Shown here: positions 44,624 to 55,311 of the stretch, piece by piece
Position numbering within the stretch: position 1 is the first letter of the stretch
Layout: each line of letters begins with the position of its first letter
Origin: Lelliottia sp. WAP21
GTDB lineage: Bacteria > Pseudomonadota > Gammaproteobacteria > Enterobacterales > Enterobacteriaceae
Reading direction: 5' to 3'
DNA length: 64,000 bases
Assembly (NCBI RefSeq): GCF_020532665.2
Contig: NZ_JAIWPG020000010.1
Location: 1-64,000, forward strand
Notes under the pieces: model-generated
What the model saw: the letters and a program-made list of their open reading frames with translations, nothing else
Database searches by the model: none
What the model was told of the DNA's origin: nothing
Translations under genes and position numbers: made by a program

Positions 44624-45411
44624 GCGTTTGCCTCCTTAAGGGAGTAAGCCGGATTCCAGCGTAGCCATCGACGTTCAAGCCACTGAGCGCTGACGTCGGC
44701 GAGCTTGCCGAGCAGGGCGTAAAGAATGATGGCCACCACCACCACATCGGTTTGCAGGAATTCGCGGGCATTCATCGCCAGATAACCGATACCGGCGTTA
44801 GCGGAAATGGTCTCCGCGACGATGAGTGTCAGCCACATCAGACCCAGCGCGAAGCGCACACCCACCATAATGGAAGGCAGGGCGCCCGGAAGAATGACGT
44901 GGATAAAGAGTGCAAAACCGGATAAACCATAGCTGCGCGCCATCTCAACCAGACCACGATCGATGTTGCGGATGCCATGCCAGGTATTGATGTAAATCGG
45001 GAACAGGGTCCCCAGGGCGACGAGAAAAATCTTGGCACTCTCATCAATACCAAACCATAGAATCACCAGCGGGATCAGCGCCAGGTGCGGCACGTTTCGC
45101 AGCATCTGAATCGAGGTATCCAGCAGACGTTCCCCCCAGCGGGAGAGTCCGCTGATGAGCCCCAGAGCCAGGCCGAGGCTTCCTCCAATGGAAAATCCAA
45201 TCGCCGCTCGCCACGAACTGATCGCCAGATGCTGCCAGAGTTCACCGCTCACGCTGAGCGACCAGAAGGCCTCCACGACGCCCTCCGGAGAGGGTAAAAT
45301 TCGGCTCGACAGCCAGCCCACCGAGGAGGCGATTTGCCAGACAATCACAATACCCGCCGGCAGCAGCCAGGGGGCGATGCGTATTAACCATTTTTGTGAA
45401 GGGTTAGCCAT
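44620..45411 (-). CDS. ssuC: Alkanesulfonate ABC transporter permease
   Basis: Inner-membrane permease of the sulfonate importer. The homologous start is at 45411 ([18 protein letters not shown]), giving 263 residues. The longer frame from 45618 runs inside ssuD and is rejected. Multiple hydrophobic helices are present, and the EAA loop that docks SsuB is [21 protein letters not shown]. It starts ten bases after ssuD. Confidence 0.95.
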   Translation of the reverse strand: MANPSQKWLIRIAPWLLPAGIVIVWQIASSVGWLSSRILPSPEGVVEAFWSLSVSGELWQHLAISSWRAAIGFSIGGSLGLALGLISGLSRWGERLLDTSIQMLRNVPHLALIPLVILWFGIDESAKIFLVALGTLFPIYINTWHGIRNIDRGLVEMARSYGLSGFALFIHVILPGALPSIMVGVRFALGLMWLTLIVAETISANAGIGYLAMNAREFLQTDVVVVAIILYALLGKLADVSAQWLERRWLRWNPAYSLKEANA

Positions 45412-45421
45412 GTTCGCCTCG

Positions 45422-46567
45422 CTAGCTTTGCGCACGTTTGCGGGGAATAAACGTGTTTGCCACCGCTTCACCCTGCGTTGATAAAGGACGTGGCTGTGGA
45501 ACCTCAGGGATGGCGACATCCAGATGCGGGAATAACAGTTCGCCAACCTTGTAGGCCTCTTCCAGATGCGGATAACCGGAAAGGATAAAACTGTCGATTC
45601 CGAGGTCAGCGTATTCATTGATACGCGCTGCCACCGTCGGACCGTCGCCCACCAGTGCCGTTCCCGCGCCGCCGCGCACCAGGCCGACGCCCGCCCATAA
45701 ATTAGGGCTTATCTCCAGTTTTTCGCGCTGGCCGTTATGCAGCGAGGCCATGCGATGTTGTCCGACGGAATCGGTCCGCGCAAAGGCCGCCTGCGCTTTA
45801 GCAATCGTCTCATCATCCAGATGGGAGATCAGACGGTCGGCCGCCCGCCATGCTTCGTCGTTGGTTTCGCGCACGATAACGTGAAGACGAATGCCAAAAC
45901 GAACCGTGCGACCACGCGCGGCGGCTCTGGCGCGAACCTGATCAATCTTCTCTTTCACCTGCTCGGGCGGTTCACCCCAGGTCAGATAAAGATCGACCTG
46001 TTCTGCCGCCAGCTCCTGTGCAACATCGGACGACCCGCCAAAATAGAGTGGGGGGCGAGGCTGCTGGATGGGCGCGAAAAGAAGTTTTGCCTCCCGGACA
46101 TGAACATGTTTGCCCTCAAAGGTCACGGTCTCTCCCTCAAGAAGCCGACGCCACACTCGCGTAAACTCCGCCGAAGCTTCATAGCGTTCCGTGTGATCGA
46201 GGAATACGCCATCGCCAGCCAGCTCCTCAGGGTCGCTGCCGGTCACCAGGTTGAACAGTGCACGACCATTTGACAGCCGGTCGAGCGTGGCGGCCTGACG
46301 AGCGGCCACGGTAGGGGACACGACGCTCGGCCTGAGCGCCACCAGGAACTTCAGCCGCTGCGTGACCGGGATCATCGAGGCGGCGACAAGCCAGGCGTCT
46401 TCACACGATCGTCCGGTTGGGATCAACACACCGGTAAAGCCAATTCTGTCTGCCGCCTGCGCAATTTGCTGCAGGTAGCCATAATCCACCGGGCGGGCGT
46501 TCTCTTCCGTTCCCAGATAGTGCCCGTCACCGTGGGTAGGTAAAAACCAGAACATATTCAGACTCAT
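45422..46567 (-). CDS. ssuD: FMNH2-dependent alkanesulfonate monooxygenase
   Basis: Luciferase-like cytosolic enzyme that desulfonates C2-C10 alkanesulfonates to aldehyde and sulfite, using FMNH2 supplied by SsuE. The 381 residues match K-12. The TIM-barrel start [15 protein letters not shown] and the mobile loop around residues 255-310 with [10 protein letters not shown] are visible. The ATG shares one base with the ssuA stop (TAATG). Confidence 0.96.
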   Translation of the reverse strand: MSLNMFWFLPTHGDGHYLGTEENARPVDYGYLQQIAQAADRIGFTGVLIPTGRSCEDAWLVAASMIPVTQRLKFLVALRPSVVSPTVAARQAATLDRLSNGRALFNLVTGSDPEELAGDGVFLDHTERYEASAEFTRVWRRLLEGETVTFEGKHVHVREAKLLFAPIQQPRPPLYFGGSSDVAQELAAEQVDLYLTWGEPPEQVKEKIDQVRARAAARGRTVRFGIRLHVIVRETNDEAWRAADRLISHLDDETIAKAQAAFARTDSVGQHRMASLHNGQREKLEISPNLWAGVGLVRGGAGTALVGDGPTVAARINEYADLGIDSFILSGYPHLEEAYKVGELLFPHLDVAIPEVPQPRPLSTQGEAVANTFIPRKRAQS

Positions 46568-47526
46568 TATTGGGTTCCTTCTTTTTCAGAGGGGTGCCAG
46601 ATACGATCGGCAATAGCGATCTTTTTCGGCAGAAGACGATTTTCGTAAAAGAGGTCAGCGGTTTGCTGTTGCAGGGCCGCAGTGGTCGCATCCACCGCGC
46701 GAATCGTGGTAGGAGGACGATGATCCAGATAGCTGGCAATGACCGGTTCCGGCAGGCCCATCGTTTTGGCCAGCAGGCTGATGCTTTCCTGACGCTTGCT
46801 TTGCGTCAGGGCATCCGCCTCGCTAAAGACGTTAAGCACCCCCTGAATGAACGGGCCGTTTTTCTCGGCGTAGGGGCGAGAGGCCAGGTAGAAGGAGCCT
46901 GTTTGTTTTAGCGTTTCGCCATCTTTCAGTACCCGGACGCCACCCTGAAGCAGAGCGGCAGAGTAGTACGGATCCCAGATAGCCCAGGCGTCGACATTAC
47001 CCTGCTGGAAAGCCGCGCGCGCATCCGCTGGCGTTAAGAAAATGGGCTGAATATCGTTGAAGGTCAGTCCCGCCTGCTGTAGGGCACGCAGCAGCAGGTT
47101 GTGAGAACTGGACCCTTTCTGGAATGCCACCTTATGTCCTTTCAGATCAGCCACACTTTTTATCGAACTGTTTTCCGGGACCAGAATGACTTCCGCTTTC
47201 GGTTTGGGCGGTTCGACGCCAACATAGAGCAGATCGGCGCCTGCCGCCTGGGCAAATATTGGCGGAATATCCCCGGTACTGCCGAGATCGATACTCCCGA
47301 CATTAAGTGCCTCCAGCATTTGCGGACCTGCAGGAAACTCAACCCACGAAAAACGTGTGCCGGGGTAGCGCTTTTCCAGTAATCCGTGGCTTTTGGCCAG
47401 AACCATGCTCACGCTCCCTTTTTGATAGCCAATACGCAGGGATTCCGGCGTGGACCCGGCGGCCTGCGCGAAAACAGACACCATCAACAATCCGGTTAAA
47501 CTCAGACGCCAGAGAGCATTAAACAT
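46567..47526 (-). CDS. ssuA: Alkanesulfonate-binding periplasmic protein
   Basis: Periplasmic solute-binding protein delivering sulfonates to SsuBC. The 319 residues begin with a signal peptide ending around FAQA (residue 22). The type II binding fold characteristic of the NMT1/SsuA family follows ([37 protein letters not shown]). Its start overlaps the end of ssuE by eight bases. Confidence 0.95.
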   Translation of the reverse strand: MFNALWRLSLTGLLMVSVFAQAAGSTPESLRIGYQKGSVSMVLAKSHGLLEKRYPGTRFSWVEFPAGPQMLEALNVGSIDLGSTGDIPPIFAQAAGADLLYVGVEPPKPKAEVILVPENSSIKSVADLKGHKVAFQKGSSSHNLLLRALQQAGLTFNDIQPIFLTPADARAAFQQGNVDAWAIWDPYYSAALLQGGVRVLKDGETLKQTGSFYLASRPYAEKNGPFIQGVLNVFSEADALTQSKRQESISLLAKTMGLPEPVIASYLDHRPPTTIRAVDATTAALQQQTADLFYENRLLPKKIAIADRIWHPSEKEGTQ

Positions 47527-48094
47527 GGGCGACTCCTTTCAACTGGCTCAGCACGGGCACCTGAACATCACGGCGGTGTAACGCCTGCCAGAAGGTCTCC
47601 AGCGCGGTATCAAGGCGGTGCTGTAAGTTCGGCGTGAACTGGGGTTTATGCTGGTAATCGATCACCTGTGAGTCGTCGGCAAAGACGCCGTGCAGAATTT
47701 CTTGCGCCTTCAGGGCACTCAGAACAGGCTTCAGGGCATAATCCACCGCCAGCAAATGTGCTACTGTCCCGCCCGTCGCAAGCGGCAGAACCACTTTTTG
47801 TTCCAGTGCACGTTCAGGCAGTAAATCAAGCAACGTTTTGAGGGCGCCTGAAAAAGAGGCTTTATATACCGGTGTCGCCACGATCAGGCCGTCTGCTTCG
47901 TTAAGTTGTTCAATGAGCGTTTTCAGCGCCGGGCTATCAAAACGGGCGTAAAGTAGATCCTCTGGCTCGAAGTTATGCAAGTGCCAGTGACAGACATCAA
48001 TATCCAGCGAAGTCAGACGATCGCGGGCATACTCCAGCAGAGCGCTGGAACGAGAAGGGAAACGGGGACTGCCGGCCAATGTAATGACGCGCAT
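47519..48094 (-). CDS. ssuE: NAD(P)H-dependent FMN reductase
   Basis: Flavodoxin-like reductase producing FMNH2 for SsuD. The 191 residues have the phosphate-binding loop [12 protein letters not shown] at the N-terminus and [18 protein letters not shown] near residue 75. First gene of ssuEADCB. The 247-base gap to divergent pyrD must carry the Cbl/CysB-dependent ssu promoter, but I cannot point to a specific Cbl site. The elf/ycb fimbrial genes that follow in K-12 are absent. Confidence 0.95.
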   Translation of the reverse strand: MRVITLAGSPRFPSRSSALLEYARDRLTSLDIDVCHWHLHNFEPEDLLYARFDSPALKTLIEQLNEADGLIVATPVYKASFSGALKTLLDLLPERALEQKVVLPLATGGTVAHLLAVDYALKPVLSALKAQEILHGVFADDSQVIDYQHKPQFTPNLQHRLDTALETFWQALHRRDVQVPVLSQLKGVAHV

Positions 48095-48231
48095 GGATTC
48101 TCCTTATAACCGTTTGTTTGCTTTTATCTAACATTCATAACAATTTTAAGAAGTGTGACACTGCAGCTTTATTCCACTAAATGATTTATCTGAAATTAAA
48201 TTGCTGGAAATTGCATAAGAAAACAGCAGAA

Positions 48232-48247
48232 AGGAAAACGATTGCGT
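48232..48247 (+). promoter_or_regulatory. PurR operator of pyrD
   Basis: AGGAAAACGATTGCGT matches the PurR consensus ACGCAAACGTTTGCGT at 13 of 16 positions, with the central CG intact. E. coli pyrD is a member of the PurR regulon with a box at the equivalent place. Confidence 0.75.
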
Positions 48248-48298
48248 TTTAAGCCGTTTTTTTGCCGCAGGTCAATTCCCTTTCCGGACAGGATCGCA

Positions 48299-48341
48299 GA
48301 TAATCCCCACCCGGTTTGCCCACCGGAATCCAGGAGAGTTC
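48299..48341 (+). promoter_or_regulatory. pyrD -10 and pyrimidine-responsive leader
   Basis: GATAAT (48299-48304) is followed by a C-rich likely start region (CCCCACCC). A small hairpin CCGGT / ACCGG (48311-48326) follows, then the AGGAGAG ribosome site. In E. coli, CTP level shifts the pyrD start point and thereby leader folding over the ribosome site. The same arrangement is inferred here. Confidence 0.6.
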
Positions 48342-49352
48342 ATGTATTACCCCTTCGTTCGTAAAGCCCTTTTTCAGCTCGATCCCGAGCGCGCCCATGA
48401 AGTCACATTCCAGCAATTGCGTCGTATTACAGGCACACCGCTTGAAGCCTTAGTGCGACAGAAAGTCATGGATAAACCCGTTCAATGTATGGGGCTGACG
48501 TTCAAGAATCCCCTTGGCCTTGCGGCGGGTCTGGATAAAAATGGTGAGTGCATAGATGCGCTGGGGGCGATGGGTTTTGGATCCATTGAAGTCGGTACCG
48601 TCACGCCACGACCGCAATCAGGCAATGACAAACCGCGACTGTTCCGCCTGGTGGAAGCCGAAGGATTGATCAACCGCATGGGCTTTAATAACCACGGTGT
48701 AGACAACCTCGTTGAGAACGTCAAAAAAGCCCATTTCAACGGCGTCCTGGGGATTAATATCGGTAAGAATAAAGATACCCCTGTAGAGCAGGGAAAAGAT
48801 GACTATCTGATTTGTATGGAAAAAACCTACGCTTATGCCGGGTATATAGCCATCAATATCTCCTCACCTAATACCCCTGGTTTGCGTACGCTGCAATATG
48901 GCGAGGCCCTTGACGATCTGCTCAGTGCCATTAAAAATAAGCAGAGTGAACTCCAGGCGATCCACCATAAATATGTTCCGGTCGCAGTGAAGATCGCCCC
49001 GGATCTTTCCGTGGAGGAATTGATCCAGGTGGCTGATAGTTTAGTGCGCCATAATATTGATGGGGTGATTGCGACCAATACCACGCTGGATCGCTCTCTC
49101 GTTCAGGGAATGAAAAATTGTGACGAAACGGGTGGATTAAGCGGTCGTCCGGTGCAATTAAAAAGTACTGAAATTATCCGGGCTTTATCGGCAGAATTAA
49201 ACGGACGCTTGCCGATTATCGGTGTCGGCGGGATTGATTCTGTGATCGCCGCGCGTGAGAAGATGGCGGCCGGAGCCTCGCTGGTTCAAATTTATTCTGG
49301 TTTTATTTTTAAAGGCCCACAGCTGATTAAAGAAATCGTTAATCATATCTAA
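48342..49352 (+). CDS. pyrD: Dihydroorotate dehydrogenase (quinone), class 2
   Basis: FMN enzyme at the cytoplasmic membrane that oxidises dihydroorotate to orotate with quinone, the fourth step of UMP synthesis. The 336 residues include the N-terminal amphipathic membrane-binding helices typical of class 2. The catalytic serine is S175 in [10 protein letters not shown]. The FMN segments VGTVTPRPQ and IGVGGI are present. Regulated by PurR and by CTP-dependent leader choice, as judged from its upstream region. Confidence 0.97.
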   Translation: MYYPFVRKALFQLDPERAHEVTFQQLRRITGTPLEALVRQKVMDKPVQCMGLTFKNPLGLAAGLDKNGECIDALGAMGFGSIEVGTVTPRPQSGNDKPRLFRLVEAEGLINRMGFNNHGVDNLVENVKKAHFNGVLGINIGKNKDTPVEQGKDDYLICMEKTYAYAGYIAINISSPNTPGLRTLQYGEALDDLLSAIKNKQSELQAIHHKYVPVAVKIAPDLSVEELIQVADSLVRHNIDGVIATNTTLDRSLVQGMKNCDETGGLSGRPVQLKSTEIIRALSAELNGRLPIIGVGGIDSVIAAREKMAAGASLVQIYSGFIFKGPQLIKEIVNHI

Positions 49353-49371
49353 TCTTTTTCCTCATTCAGAC

Positions 49372-49404
49372 AACCAGGGCTTTATTTCCGGCCCTGGTTG
49401 TTTT
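49372..49404 (+). terminator. Terminator of pyrD
   Basis: Stem AACCAGGGC / GCCCTGGTT with a ten-base loop, followed by GTTTTAT, 20 bases past the pyrD stop. Confidence 0.8.
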
Positions 49405-49518
49405 ATATTCCGTCACTGTTGCTTATTTAAACATTATGGTCTTTTATTAATGGTGTTATAAACGAAGCGGTAAACAGGACATTTTTAGAACAGGATGTTG
49501 AGGGGATGGGAGAGGAAC

Positions 49519-50061
49519 ATGCGAATTAAACCTGACGATAACTGGCATTGGTATTATTGCGAAGAGCACGATCGTATGATGCTCGATTTAGCCAATGGTA
49601 TGTTGTTTCGTTCGCGTTTTGCTCGCCGAATGCTGACCCCGGATGCTTTTGCTCCTTCAGGCTTTTGTGTGGATGATGCCGCACTCTATTTCTCCTTTGA
49701 GGAGAAATGCCGCGATCTAAACCTGACTAAAGAACAACGTGCCGAACTGGTATTGAATGCCCTGGTGGCGATTCGCTTCCTGAAGCCGCAAATGCCTAAA
49801 AGCTGGCATTTTCTGGCCCACGGTCAGGACTGGATGCCCGCCACGGGTGATGCTGCCTGCGTTAGCCTGAGCGATACCGCCGAAGAGGTGAGTTTGCTGG
49901 TGGTGGAGCCGGGTGAAAACGCCGCGCTGTGCCTGCTGGCTCAGCCAGGCGTGATGATTGCCGGGCGAGCCATGCAGTTAGGGGACGCCATTAAGGTGAT
50001 GAACGATCGGTTGAAACCCCAGCTGCGCGTTGATGCCTTTAGCCTTGAACAGGCGGTTTAG
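49519..50061 (+). CDS. zapC: Cell division protein ZapC
   Basis: Cytosolic FtsZ-ring stabiliser found in gamma-proteobacteria. The start at 49519 ([13 protein letters not shown]), with GAGG just upstream, gives 180 residues, the K-12 length. The frame from 49495 is not supported. FtsZ-binding surfaces cannot be read from sequence alone. Its last 23 bases overlap the 3' end of convergent ycbX. Confidence 0.95.
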   Translation: MRIKPDDNWHWYYCEEHDRMMLDLANGMLFRSRFARRMLTPDAFAPSGFCVDDAALYFSFEEKCRDLNLTKEQRAELVLNALVAIRFLKPQMPKSWHFLAHGQDWMPATGDAACVSLSDTAEEVSLLVVEPGENAALCLLAQPGVMIAGRAMQLGDAIKVMNDRLKPQLRVDAFSLEQAV

Positions 50062-51166
50062 GCGCAAGCCGTAACGACGTTTTTGGCACGCAGCTACAGC
50101 TCAGTATCGTTCCATCTTCCCCAATAGCTGATTTTTTCAGCGCACTCACTTCACCCTCCACAAGCGAGATGCGACAGCTTCCGCATATTCCCGCCCGACA
50201 GGAATAAGGCACGCGAATGCCCGCTTGTTCCAGTTGCTCGAGTAAAATCTGCTGATTGTTGCCGCGAAGAGATTGACCTTGCCATTCAATATCGATGGTT
50301 AAAGCCGGTGGGGTCTCGACATCCACGCGCGCGTCTTCTTCCCCGGCACCATACACTCTGGCTGGCCCGGTGCTGAGGACTTCTACTTCATCTCCCACAC
50401 GCACGACGCCGCTGCTGCGCGGAATAAGGTTTTGTCCAAAATCGACGTCGCCGTTATCCTGGGCGGTGCGGAAAGATTGCAGCGTGCTAAGCGGCTCGCC
50501 AGACGGGTGTTTTTGCCCTTTTTCCGGGCTGATAGTCGTGAAAATACAGCGGCTGCACGGCTTGACCACATCGAAAATGACGCTGCCAATACGTATGACT
50601 TTCCAGTTGTCCTCTTCCCAGGGCTGCGTATCCGTTACCACCAGGTTTGGCCTGAATTGTTCCATTTTTACGCTGGCCTTGCAGCGGTTCTGCAGATCGC
50701 GCAATGAGGCTTCAGTAGTAAGCAGGAACGGAAAACCGTCGGCGAAAGAGAGAGGAACGGCATCAAAGCGTTTAACGCGGCGGGTCAGTTCGGGTCCAAC
50801 CCAACGTAGTTGCACCTCGCGGGAGAAGAATCCGCTGAGCCAGCGATTCACCTCCTCCGGTGCCACGCGTGCCGTGAAATGATTGCCCCACACTTCCGTC
50901 GGGGCATCCACCGCAGAAAAATCACTGAAGCGCACCACCGCGCTGGAATTATCGGGTGCGGTCAGGTGCAGACCGTCGTGTAAAGGAGCAGGGGTGAAGC
51001 GGACCATCTGCGGGAACTGACGCGCCGTAATAAAGGTTCCGTCCGGTTCTGTGACCATGAAAATGCGATCAAAGGCAAAGCCGCTGACGTCCGCAAGCGC
51101 GTGGGTCAGGCCGATGCCACGCATTGATTTAACCGGATGAATAAAAAGCCTGGATAACGTCGCCAC
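50039..51166 (-). CDS. ycbX: MOSC and 2Fe-2S ferredoxin domain protein YcbX
   Basis: Molybdenum-cofactor-dependent reductase that in E. coli detoxifies N-hydroxylated base analogues such as 6-N-hydroxylaminopurine. The 375 residues contain an N-terminal MOSC beta-barrel part, then the MOSC core with the Moco-binding cysteine in [14 protein letters not shown]-terminal plant-type 2Fe-2S ferredoxin domain has CRAGICGSC and a distal CSC. It is a few residues longer than the K-12 protein at the C-terminus. Divergent from rlmKL; its tail overlaps zapC. Confidence 0.93.
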   Translation of the reverse strand: MATLSRLFIHPVKSMRGIGLTHALADVSGFAFDRIFMVTEPDGTFITARQFPQMVRFTPAPLHDGLHLTAPDNSSAVVRFSDFSAVDAPTEVWGNHFTARVAPEEVNRWLSGFFSREVQLRWVGPELTRRVKRFDAVPLSFADGFPFLLTTEASLRDLQNRCKASVKMEQFRPNLVVTDTQPWEEDNWKVIRIGSVIFDVVKPCSRCIFTTISPEKGQKHPSGEPLSTLQSFRTAQDNGDVDFGQNLIPRSSGVVRVGDEVEVLSTGPARVYGAGEEDARVDVETPPALTIDIEWQGQSLRGNNQQILLEQLEQAGIRVPYSCRAGICGSCRISLVEGEVSALKKSAIGEDGTILSCSCVPKTSLRLAPKPPVQG

Positions 51167-51269
51167 TGTTCCTGCCCTCGAACGTTTGAAAATAAGCCTT
51201 CAACTTTATGACATACACGTCATATTAGCTATAATGCGCAGCAATTTTCTAAGAGTAATAAGTGACGAT

Positions 51270-53378
51270 ATGAATTCTCTGTTTGCCAGTACGGCCCGTG
51301 GGCTGGAAGAGCTGTTAAAAACTGAACTGGAAGGCCTGGGCGCGCTTGAGTGTCAGGTGGTTCAGGGTGGTGTCCATTTTGAGGGCGACACGCGGCTTAT
51401 TTACCAGAGCCTGATGTGGAGTCGTCTGGCCTCACGCATCATGCTGCCGCTAGGCGCATGTAAAGTCTACAGCGATCTAGACCTGTATCTTGGCGTGCAA
51501 GCTATTGACTGGACAGAGATCTTCGCACCTGGTGCGACCTTTGCTGTGCATTTCAGCGGGCTAAACGACGAAATCCGCAACAGCCAGTACGGCGCGTTGA
51601 AAGTAAAAGATGCCATTGTTGACAGTTTCACGCGTAAAAATCTTGAGCGTCCAAATGTGGATCGGGAAAACCCTGACCTGCGCATTAACGTGTGGTTGAA
51701 TAAAGAGACCGCTCATATCTCGCTGGACTTGTGCGGTGAAGGTCTGCATCAGCGCGGCTATCGCGATCGCGCGGGTCTGGCACCCATTAAGGAAAACCTG
51801 GCCGCTGCGATCGTTATGCGTTCCGGCTGGCAAACGGGTACGCCACTGATCGATCCGATGTGCGGATCCGGTACCTTGCTGATTGAAGCAGCCATGCTCG
51901 CTACCGATCGTGCACCCGGCTTACACCGAGGTCACTGGGGCTTTAGCGGCTGGGCACAGCACGATGACGCGGTCTGGAAAGAGGTTAAAGCCGAAGCACA
52001 GGTTCGCGCGCGCAAGGGCCTGGCGGATTATGGTTCCCATTTTTATGGTTCAGATAACGATGCCCGCGTGATTGAGCGGGCACGCAGTAACGCCCGCCGT
52101 GCGGGTATCGCTGATTTGATCACCTTTGACGTGAAAGACGTGGCGCAGTTAACCAATCCGCTGCCAAAAGGTCCGTACGGTACGGTCATCAGTAACCCGC
52201 CATACGGCGAGCGACTGGACAGCGAGCCGGCGCTGATTGCGCTCCACAGCCTGCTGGGCCGCGCCATGAAAGATCAGTTTGGCGGCTGGAATTTGTCATT
52301 GTTCAGCGCTTCACCAGAGCTGCTGAGCTGCCTGCAGCTGCGTGCCGAACGACAGTTTAAGGCGAAAAACGGCCCGCTGGATTGCGTACAGAAAAACTAT
52401 CACCTGACCGAAAAAGAGGGTGAGAGCAAACCGGCGACCATCGCCGAAGATTACGCTAACCGTCTGCGCAAGAACCTGAAGAAATACGAAAAATGGGCGA
52501 AGCAGGAAGGCATCGAATGCTATCGTCTGTATGACGCCGACCTGCCGGACTATAACGTGGCGGTTGACCGATATGCTGACTGGGTCGTGGTTCAGGAGTA
52601 TGCTCCGCCGAAGACAGTGGATGCGCACAAGGCGCGTCAGCGTATGCTGGACGTCATTGCCGCCACCATTCACGTTCTGGGTATCTCGCCGAACAAACTG
52701 GTATTGAAAACCCGCGAACGCCAGAAAGGCAAAAATCAGTATCAAAAAATGGGTGAGAAGGGCGACTTTATTGAAGTGGGCGAATACAATGCCCGACTGT
52801 GGGTCAACCTGACGGATTATCTGGACACCGGTCTTTTCCTCGACCACCGCATCGCGCGACGCATGCTGGGTCAGATGAGCCAGGGGAAAGATTTCCTCAA
52901 CCTCTTTGCCTACACCGGGAGTGCGAGCGTGCATGCCGGTCTTGGCGGCGCACGCAGCACCACAACGGTCGATATGTCGCGCACCTATCTGGAGTGGGCT
53001 GAACGTAACCTGCGTCTGAACGGCCTGACGGGACGTCAGCATCGCCTGTTGCAGGCGGATGTGCTGGGCTGGTTGCGCGAGACGGATGAGCAGTTCGACC
53101 TGATTTTCATCGATCCACCGACTTTCTCTAACTCCAAGCGTATGGAAGATAGCTTTGATGTTCAACGCGATCACCTGCGCCTGATGACCGATCTGAAACG
53201 TCTGCTGCGTAAAGGCGGCACGATTATGTTCTCAAACAATAAACGCGGCTTCCGCATGGATAATGACGGGCTGGCAGCGCTGGGACTGAAAGCACAAGAA
53301 ATCAGTCAAAAAACCTTGTCCCAGGACTTCGCCCGCAACCGTCAAATCCATAACTGCTGGTTAATCACCGCAGTCTGA
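51270..53378 (+). CDS. rlmL: 23S rRNA methyltransferase RlmKL (m2G2445 / m7G2069)
   Basis: Fused enzyme methylating two guanines of 23S rRNA during 50S assembly. The start at 51270 ([16 protein letters not shown]) gives 702 residues; the frame from 51186 is not supported. A THUMP domain lies at about 45-155. The RlmL Rossmann domain has [14 protein letters not shown] and SNPPYGERL. The C-terminal RlmK domain has [12 protein letters not shown] and [12 protein letters not shown]. Twelve bases separate it from uup, suggesting co-transcription. Confidence 0.95.
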   Translation: MNSLFASTARGLEELLKTELEGLGALECQVVQGGVHFEGDTRLIYQSLMWSRLASRIMLPLGACKVYSDLDLYLGVQAIDWTEIFAPGATFAVHFSGLNDEIRNSQYGALKVKDAIVDSFTRKNLERPNVDRENPDLRINVWLNKETAHISLDLCGEGLHQRGYRDRAGLAPIKENLAAAIVMRSGWQTGTPLIDPMCGSGTLLIEAAMLATDRAPGLHRGHWGFSGWAQHDDAVWKEVKAEAQVRARKGLADYGSHFYGSDNDARVIERARSNARRAGIADLITFDVKDVAQLTNPLPKGPYGTVISNPPYGERLDSEPALIALHSLLGRAMKDQFGGWNLSLFSASPELLSCLQLRAERQFKAKNGPLDCVQKNYHLTEKEGESKPATIAEDYANRLRKNLKKYEKWAKQEGIECYRLYDADLPDYNVAVDRYADWVVVQEYAPPKTVDAHKARQRMLDVIAATIHVLGISPNKLVLKTRERQKGKNQYQKMGEKGDFIEVGEYNARLWVNLTDYLDTGLFLDHRIARRMLGQMSQGKDFLNLFAYTGSASVHAGLGGARSTTTVDMSRTYLEWAERNLRLNGLTGRQHRLLQADVLGWLRETDEQFDLIFIDPPTFSNSKRMEDSFDVQRDHLRLMTDLKRLLRKGGTIMFSNNKRGFRMDNDGLAALGLKAQEISQKTLSQDFARNRQIHNCWLITAV

Positions 53379-53390
53379 AAGGAAATATAA

Positions 53391-55298
53391 ATGTCATTAA
53401 TTAGCATGCACGGCGCCTGGCTGTCCTTCAGCGATGCGCCACTTTTAGACGATACAGAACTGCATATCGAAGATAACGAGCGGGTGTGTTTGGTTGGCCG
53501 TAATGGCGCAGGCAAATCCACCCTCATGAAGATCCTCAACCGTGAGCAAGGCCTGGATGACGGACGTATCGTCTATGAACAGGATTTGGTTGTGTCACGT
53601 CTGCAGCAGGATCCTCCGCGTAACGTAGCGGGCACCGTCTACGATTTCGTCGCTGAAGGGATCTCTGAGCAGGCCGAGTACCTGAAGGCCTATCACGATA
53701 TTTCGCACCTGGTGATGACCGATCCAAGTGAAAAAAATCTCAATGAGATGGCGCGTCTTCAGGACCTGCTCGATCACCACGGATTGTGGCAACTTGAAAG
53801 CCGTATTAACGAAGTGCTGGAGCAACTGGGTCTGGAAGCGGATACCGAACTGGCGTCGCTGTCTGGCGGCTGGTTACGTAAAGCTGCGCTGGGCCGCGCG
53901 TTGGTGAGCGGGCCAAAAGTACTGTTGCTTGACGAACCGACGAACCACCTGGATATTGAAGCGATCGACTGGCTTGAAGGGTTCCTCAAAACGTTTAACG
54001 GGACCATTATTTTTATCTCGCACGACCGTTCGTTTATTCGCAATATGGCCACCCGCATTGTCGATCTCGATCGCGGCAAACTGGTGACGTATCCGGGCGA
54101 TTACGACACCTATCTGCTTGAGAAAGAAGAGAACCTGCGCGTGCAGGAGCTGCAAAACGCTGAATTCGATCGCAAGCTGGCACAGGAAGAGGTGTGGATC
54201 CGTCAGGGCATCAAGGCGCGTCGTACCCGTAACGAAGGCCGTGTGCGTGCGCTTAAAGCCATGCGAAATGAACGGAGTCAGCGCCGTGAAGTCATGGGCA
54301 CGGCAAAAATGCAGGTCGAAGAAGCGGCCCGTTCCGGCAAGATTGTCTTCGAAATGGAAAACGTCAATTACCAGGTCGATGGCAAAGTGCTGGTGAGCGA
54401 TTTCTCCGCACAGGTGCAGCGCGGCGATAAAATCGCGCTGATTGGCCCGAACGGCTGCGGTAAAACGACGCTGCTGAAATTGATGCTGGGCCAGTTGCAG
54501 GCGGATAGCGGTCGCGTTCACTGCGGTACAAAACTTGAAGTGGCCTACTTCGATCAGCATCGCGCCGAACTGGATCCGGACAGAACGGTGATGGATAACC
54601 TGGCTGAAGGTAAGCAAGAGGTGATGGTGAACGGTAAGCCTCGCCACGTGCTTGGCTATCTGCAGGACTTCCTGTTCCATCCGAAACGCGCCATGACGCC
54701 GGTTCGTGCGCTTTCCGGCGGGGAGCGTAACCGACTTCTTTTAGCGCGTTTGTTCCTGAAACCGAGTAACTTATTGATTCTCGATGAACCGACAAACGAT
54801 CTGGATGTCGAAACCCTGGAACTGCTTGAAGAGCTGATTGATGGTTATCAGGGCACCGTTATGCTGGTGAGCCATGACCGTCAGTTTGTTGATAATACCG
54901 TGACCGAATGCTGGATATTCGAAGGCGAGGGGCGTATTGGTCGTTACGTCGGCGGATACCATGATGCACGGGGCCAGCAATCCCAGTCGCAGGCGGTAAA
55001 GCAGACTAAAGCCAAAAATACGCCGGATACGACGGTAGCAAAAGCGGAAACGGCGAAAAAACAAACCGTTAAGATGAGCTATAATCTGCAACGTGAACTG
55101 GAAGAGTTGCCGAAGCGTCTTGAAACGCTTGAAGCCAGCCTTGAAACGTTGCAAGCACAGGTTGCAGACGCTTCATTCTTTAGCCAACCGCACGACTATA
55201 CTCAGAAGATCCTGGCTGACCTCGCTCAGGCCGAAAAGGCGCTTGAAGAGGCTTTCGAGCGCTGGGAGTATCTTGAGGCTCTGAAAAACGGCGCATAA
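53391..55298 (+). CDS. uup: ABC-F ATPase Uup
   Basis: Soluble ABC-F protein with tandem nucleotide-binding domains. In E. coli it affects transposon precise excision, DNA branch repair and ribosome function. The 635 residues carry Walker A GRNGAGKST (36-44) and GPNGCGKTT (352-360). Signatures are LSGGWLRKA and LSGGERNRLL, and Walker B motifs are VLLLDEPTNHLD and LLILDEPTNDLD. The interdomain linker is highly charged. A C-terminal coiled coil (about 560-635) binds DNA in homologues. pqiABC follows after 13 bases. Confidence 0.96.
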   Translation: MSLISMHGAWLSFSDAPLLDDTELHIEDNERVCLVGRNGAGKSTLMKILNREQGLDDGRIVYEQDLVVSRLQQDPPRNVAGTVYDFVAEGISEQAEYLKAYHDISHLVMTDPSEKNLNEMARLQDLLDHHGLWQLESRINEVLEQLGLEADTELASLSGGWLRKAALGRALVSGPKVLLLDEPTNHLDIEAIDWLEGFLKTFNGTIIFISHDRSFIRNMATRIVDLDRGKLVTYPGDYDTYLLEKEENLRVQELQNAEFDRKLAQEEVWIRQGIKARRTRNEGRVRALKAMRNERSQRREVMGTAKMQVEEAARSGKIVFEMENVNYQVDGKVLVSDFSAQVQRGDKIALIGPNGCGKTTLLKLMLGQLQADSGRVHCGTKLEVAYFDQHRAELDPDRTVMDNLAEGKQEVMVNGKPRHVLGYLQDFLFHPKRAMTPVRALSGGERNRLLLARLFLKPSNLLILDEPTNDLDVETLELLEELIDGYQGTVMLVSHDRQFVDNTVTECWIFEGEGRIGRYVGGYHDARGQQSQSQAVKQTKAKNTPDTTVAKAETAKKQTVKMSYNLQRELEELPKRLETLEASLETLQAQVADASFFSQPHDYTQKILADLAQAEKALEEAFERWEYLEALKNGA

Positions 55299-55311
55299 CC
55301 AGGGATATCAA

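Noticed and set aside
52311..53174. Minus-strand open frame inside rlmKL
   Set aside because: Shadow of the methyltransferase gene; no family resemblance.
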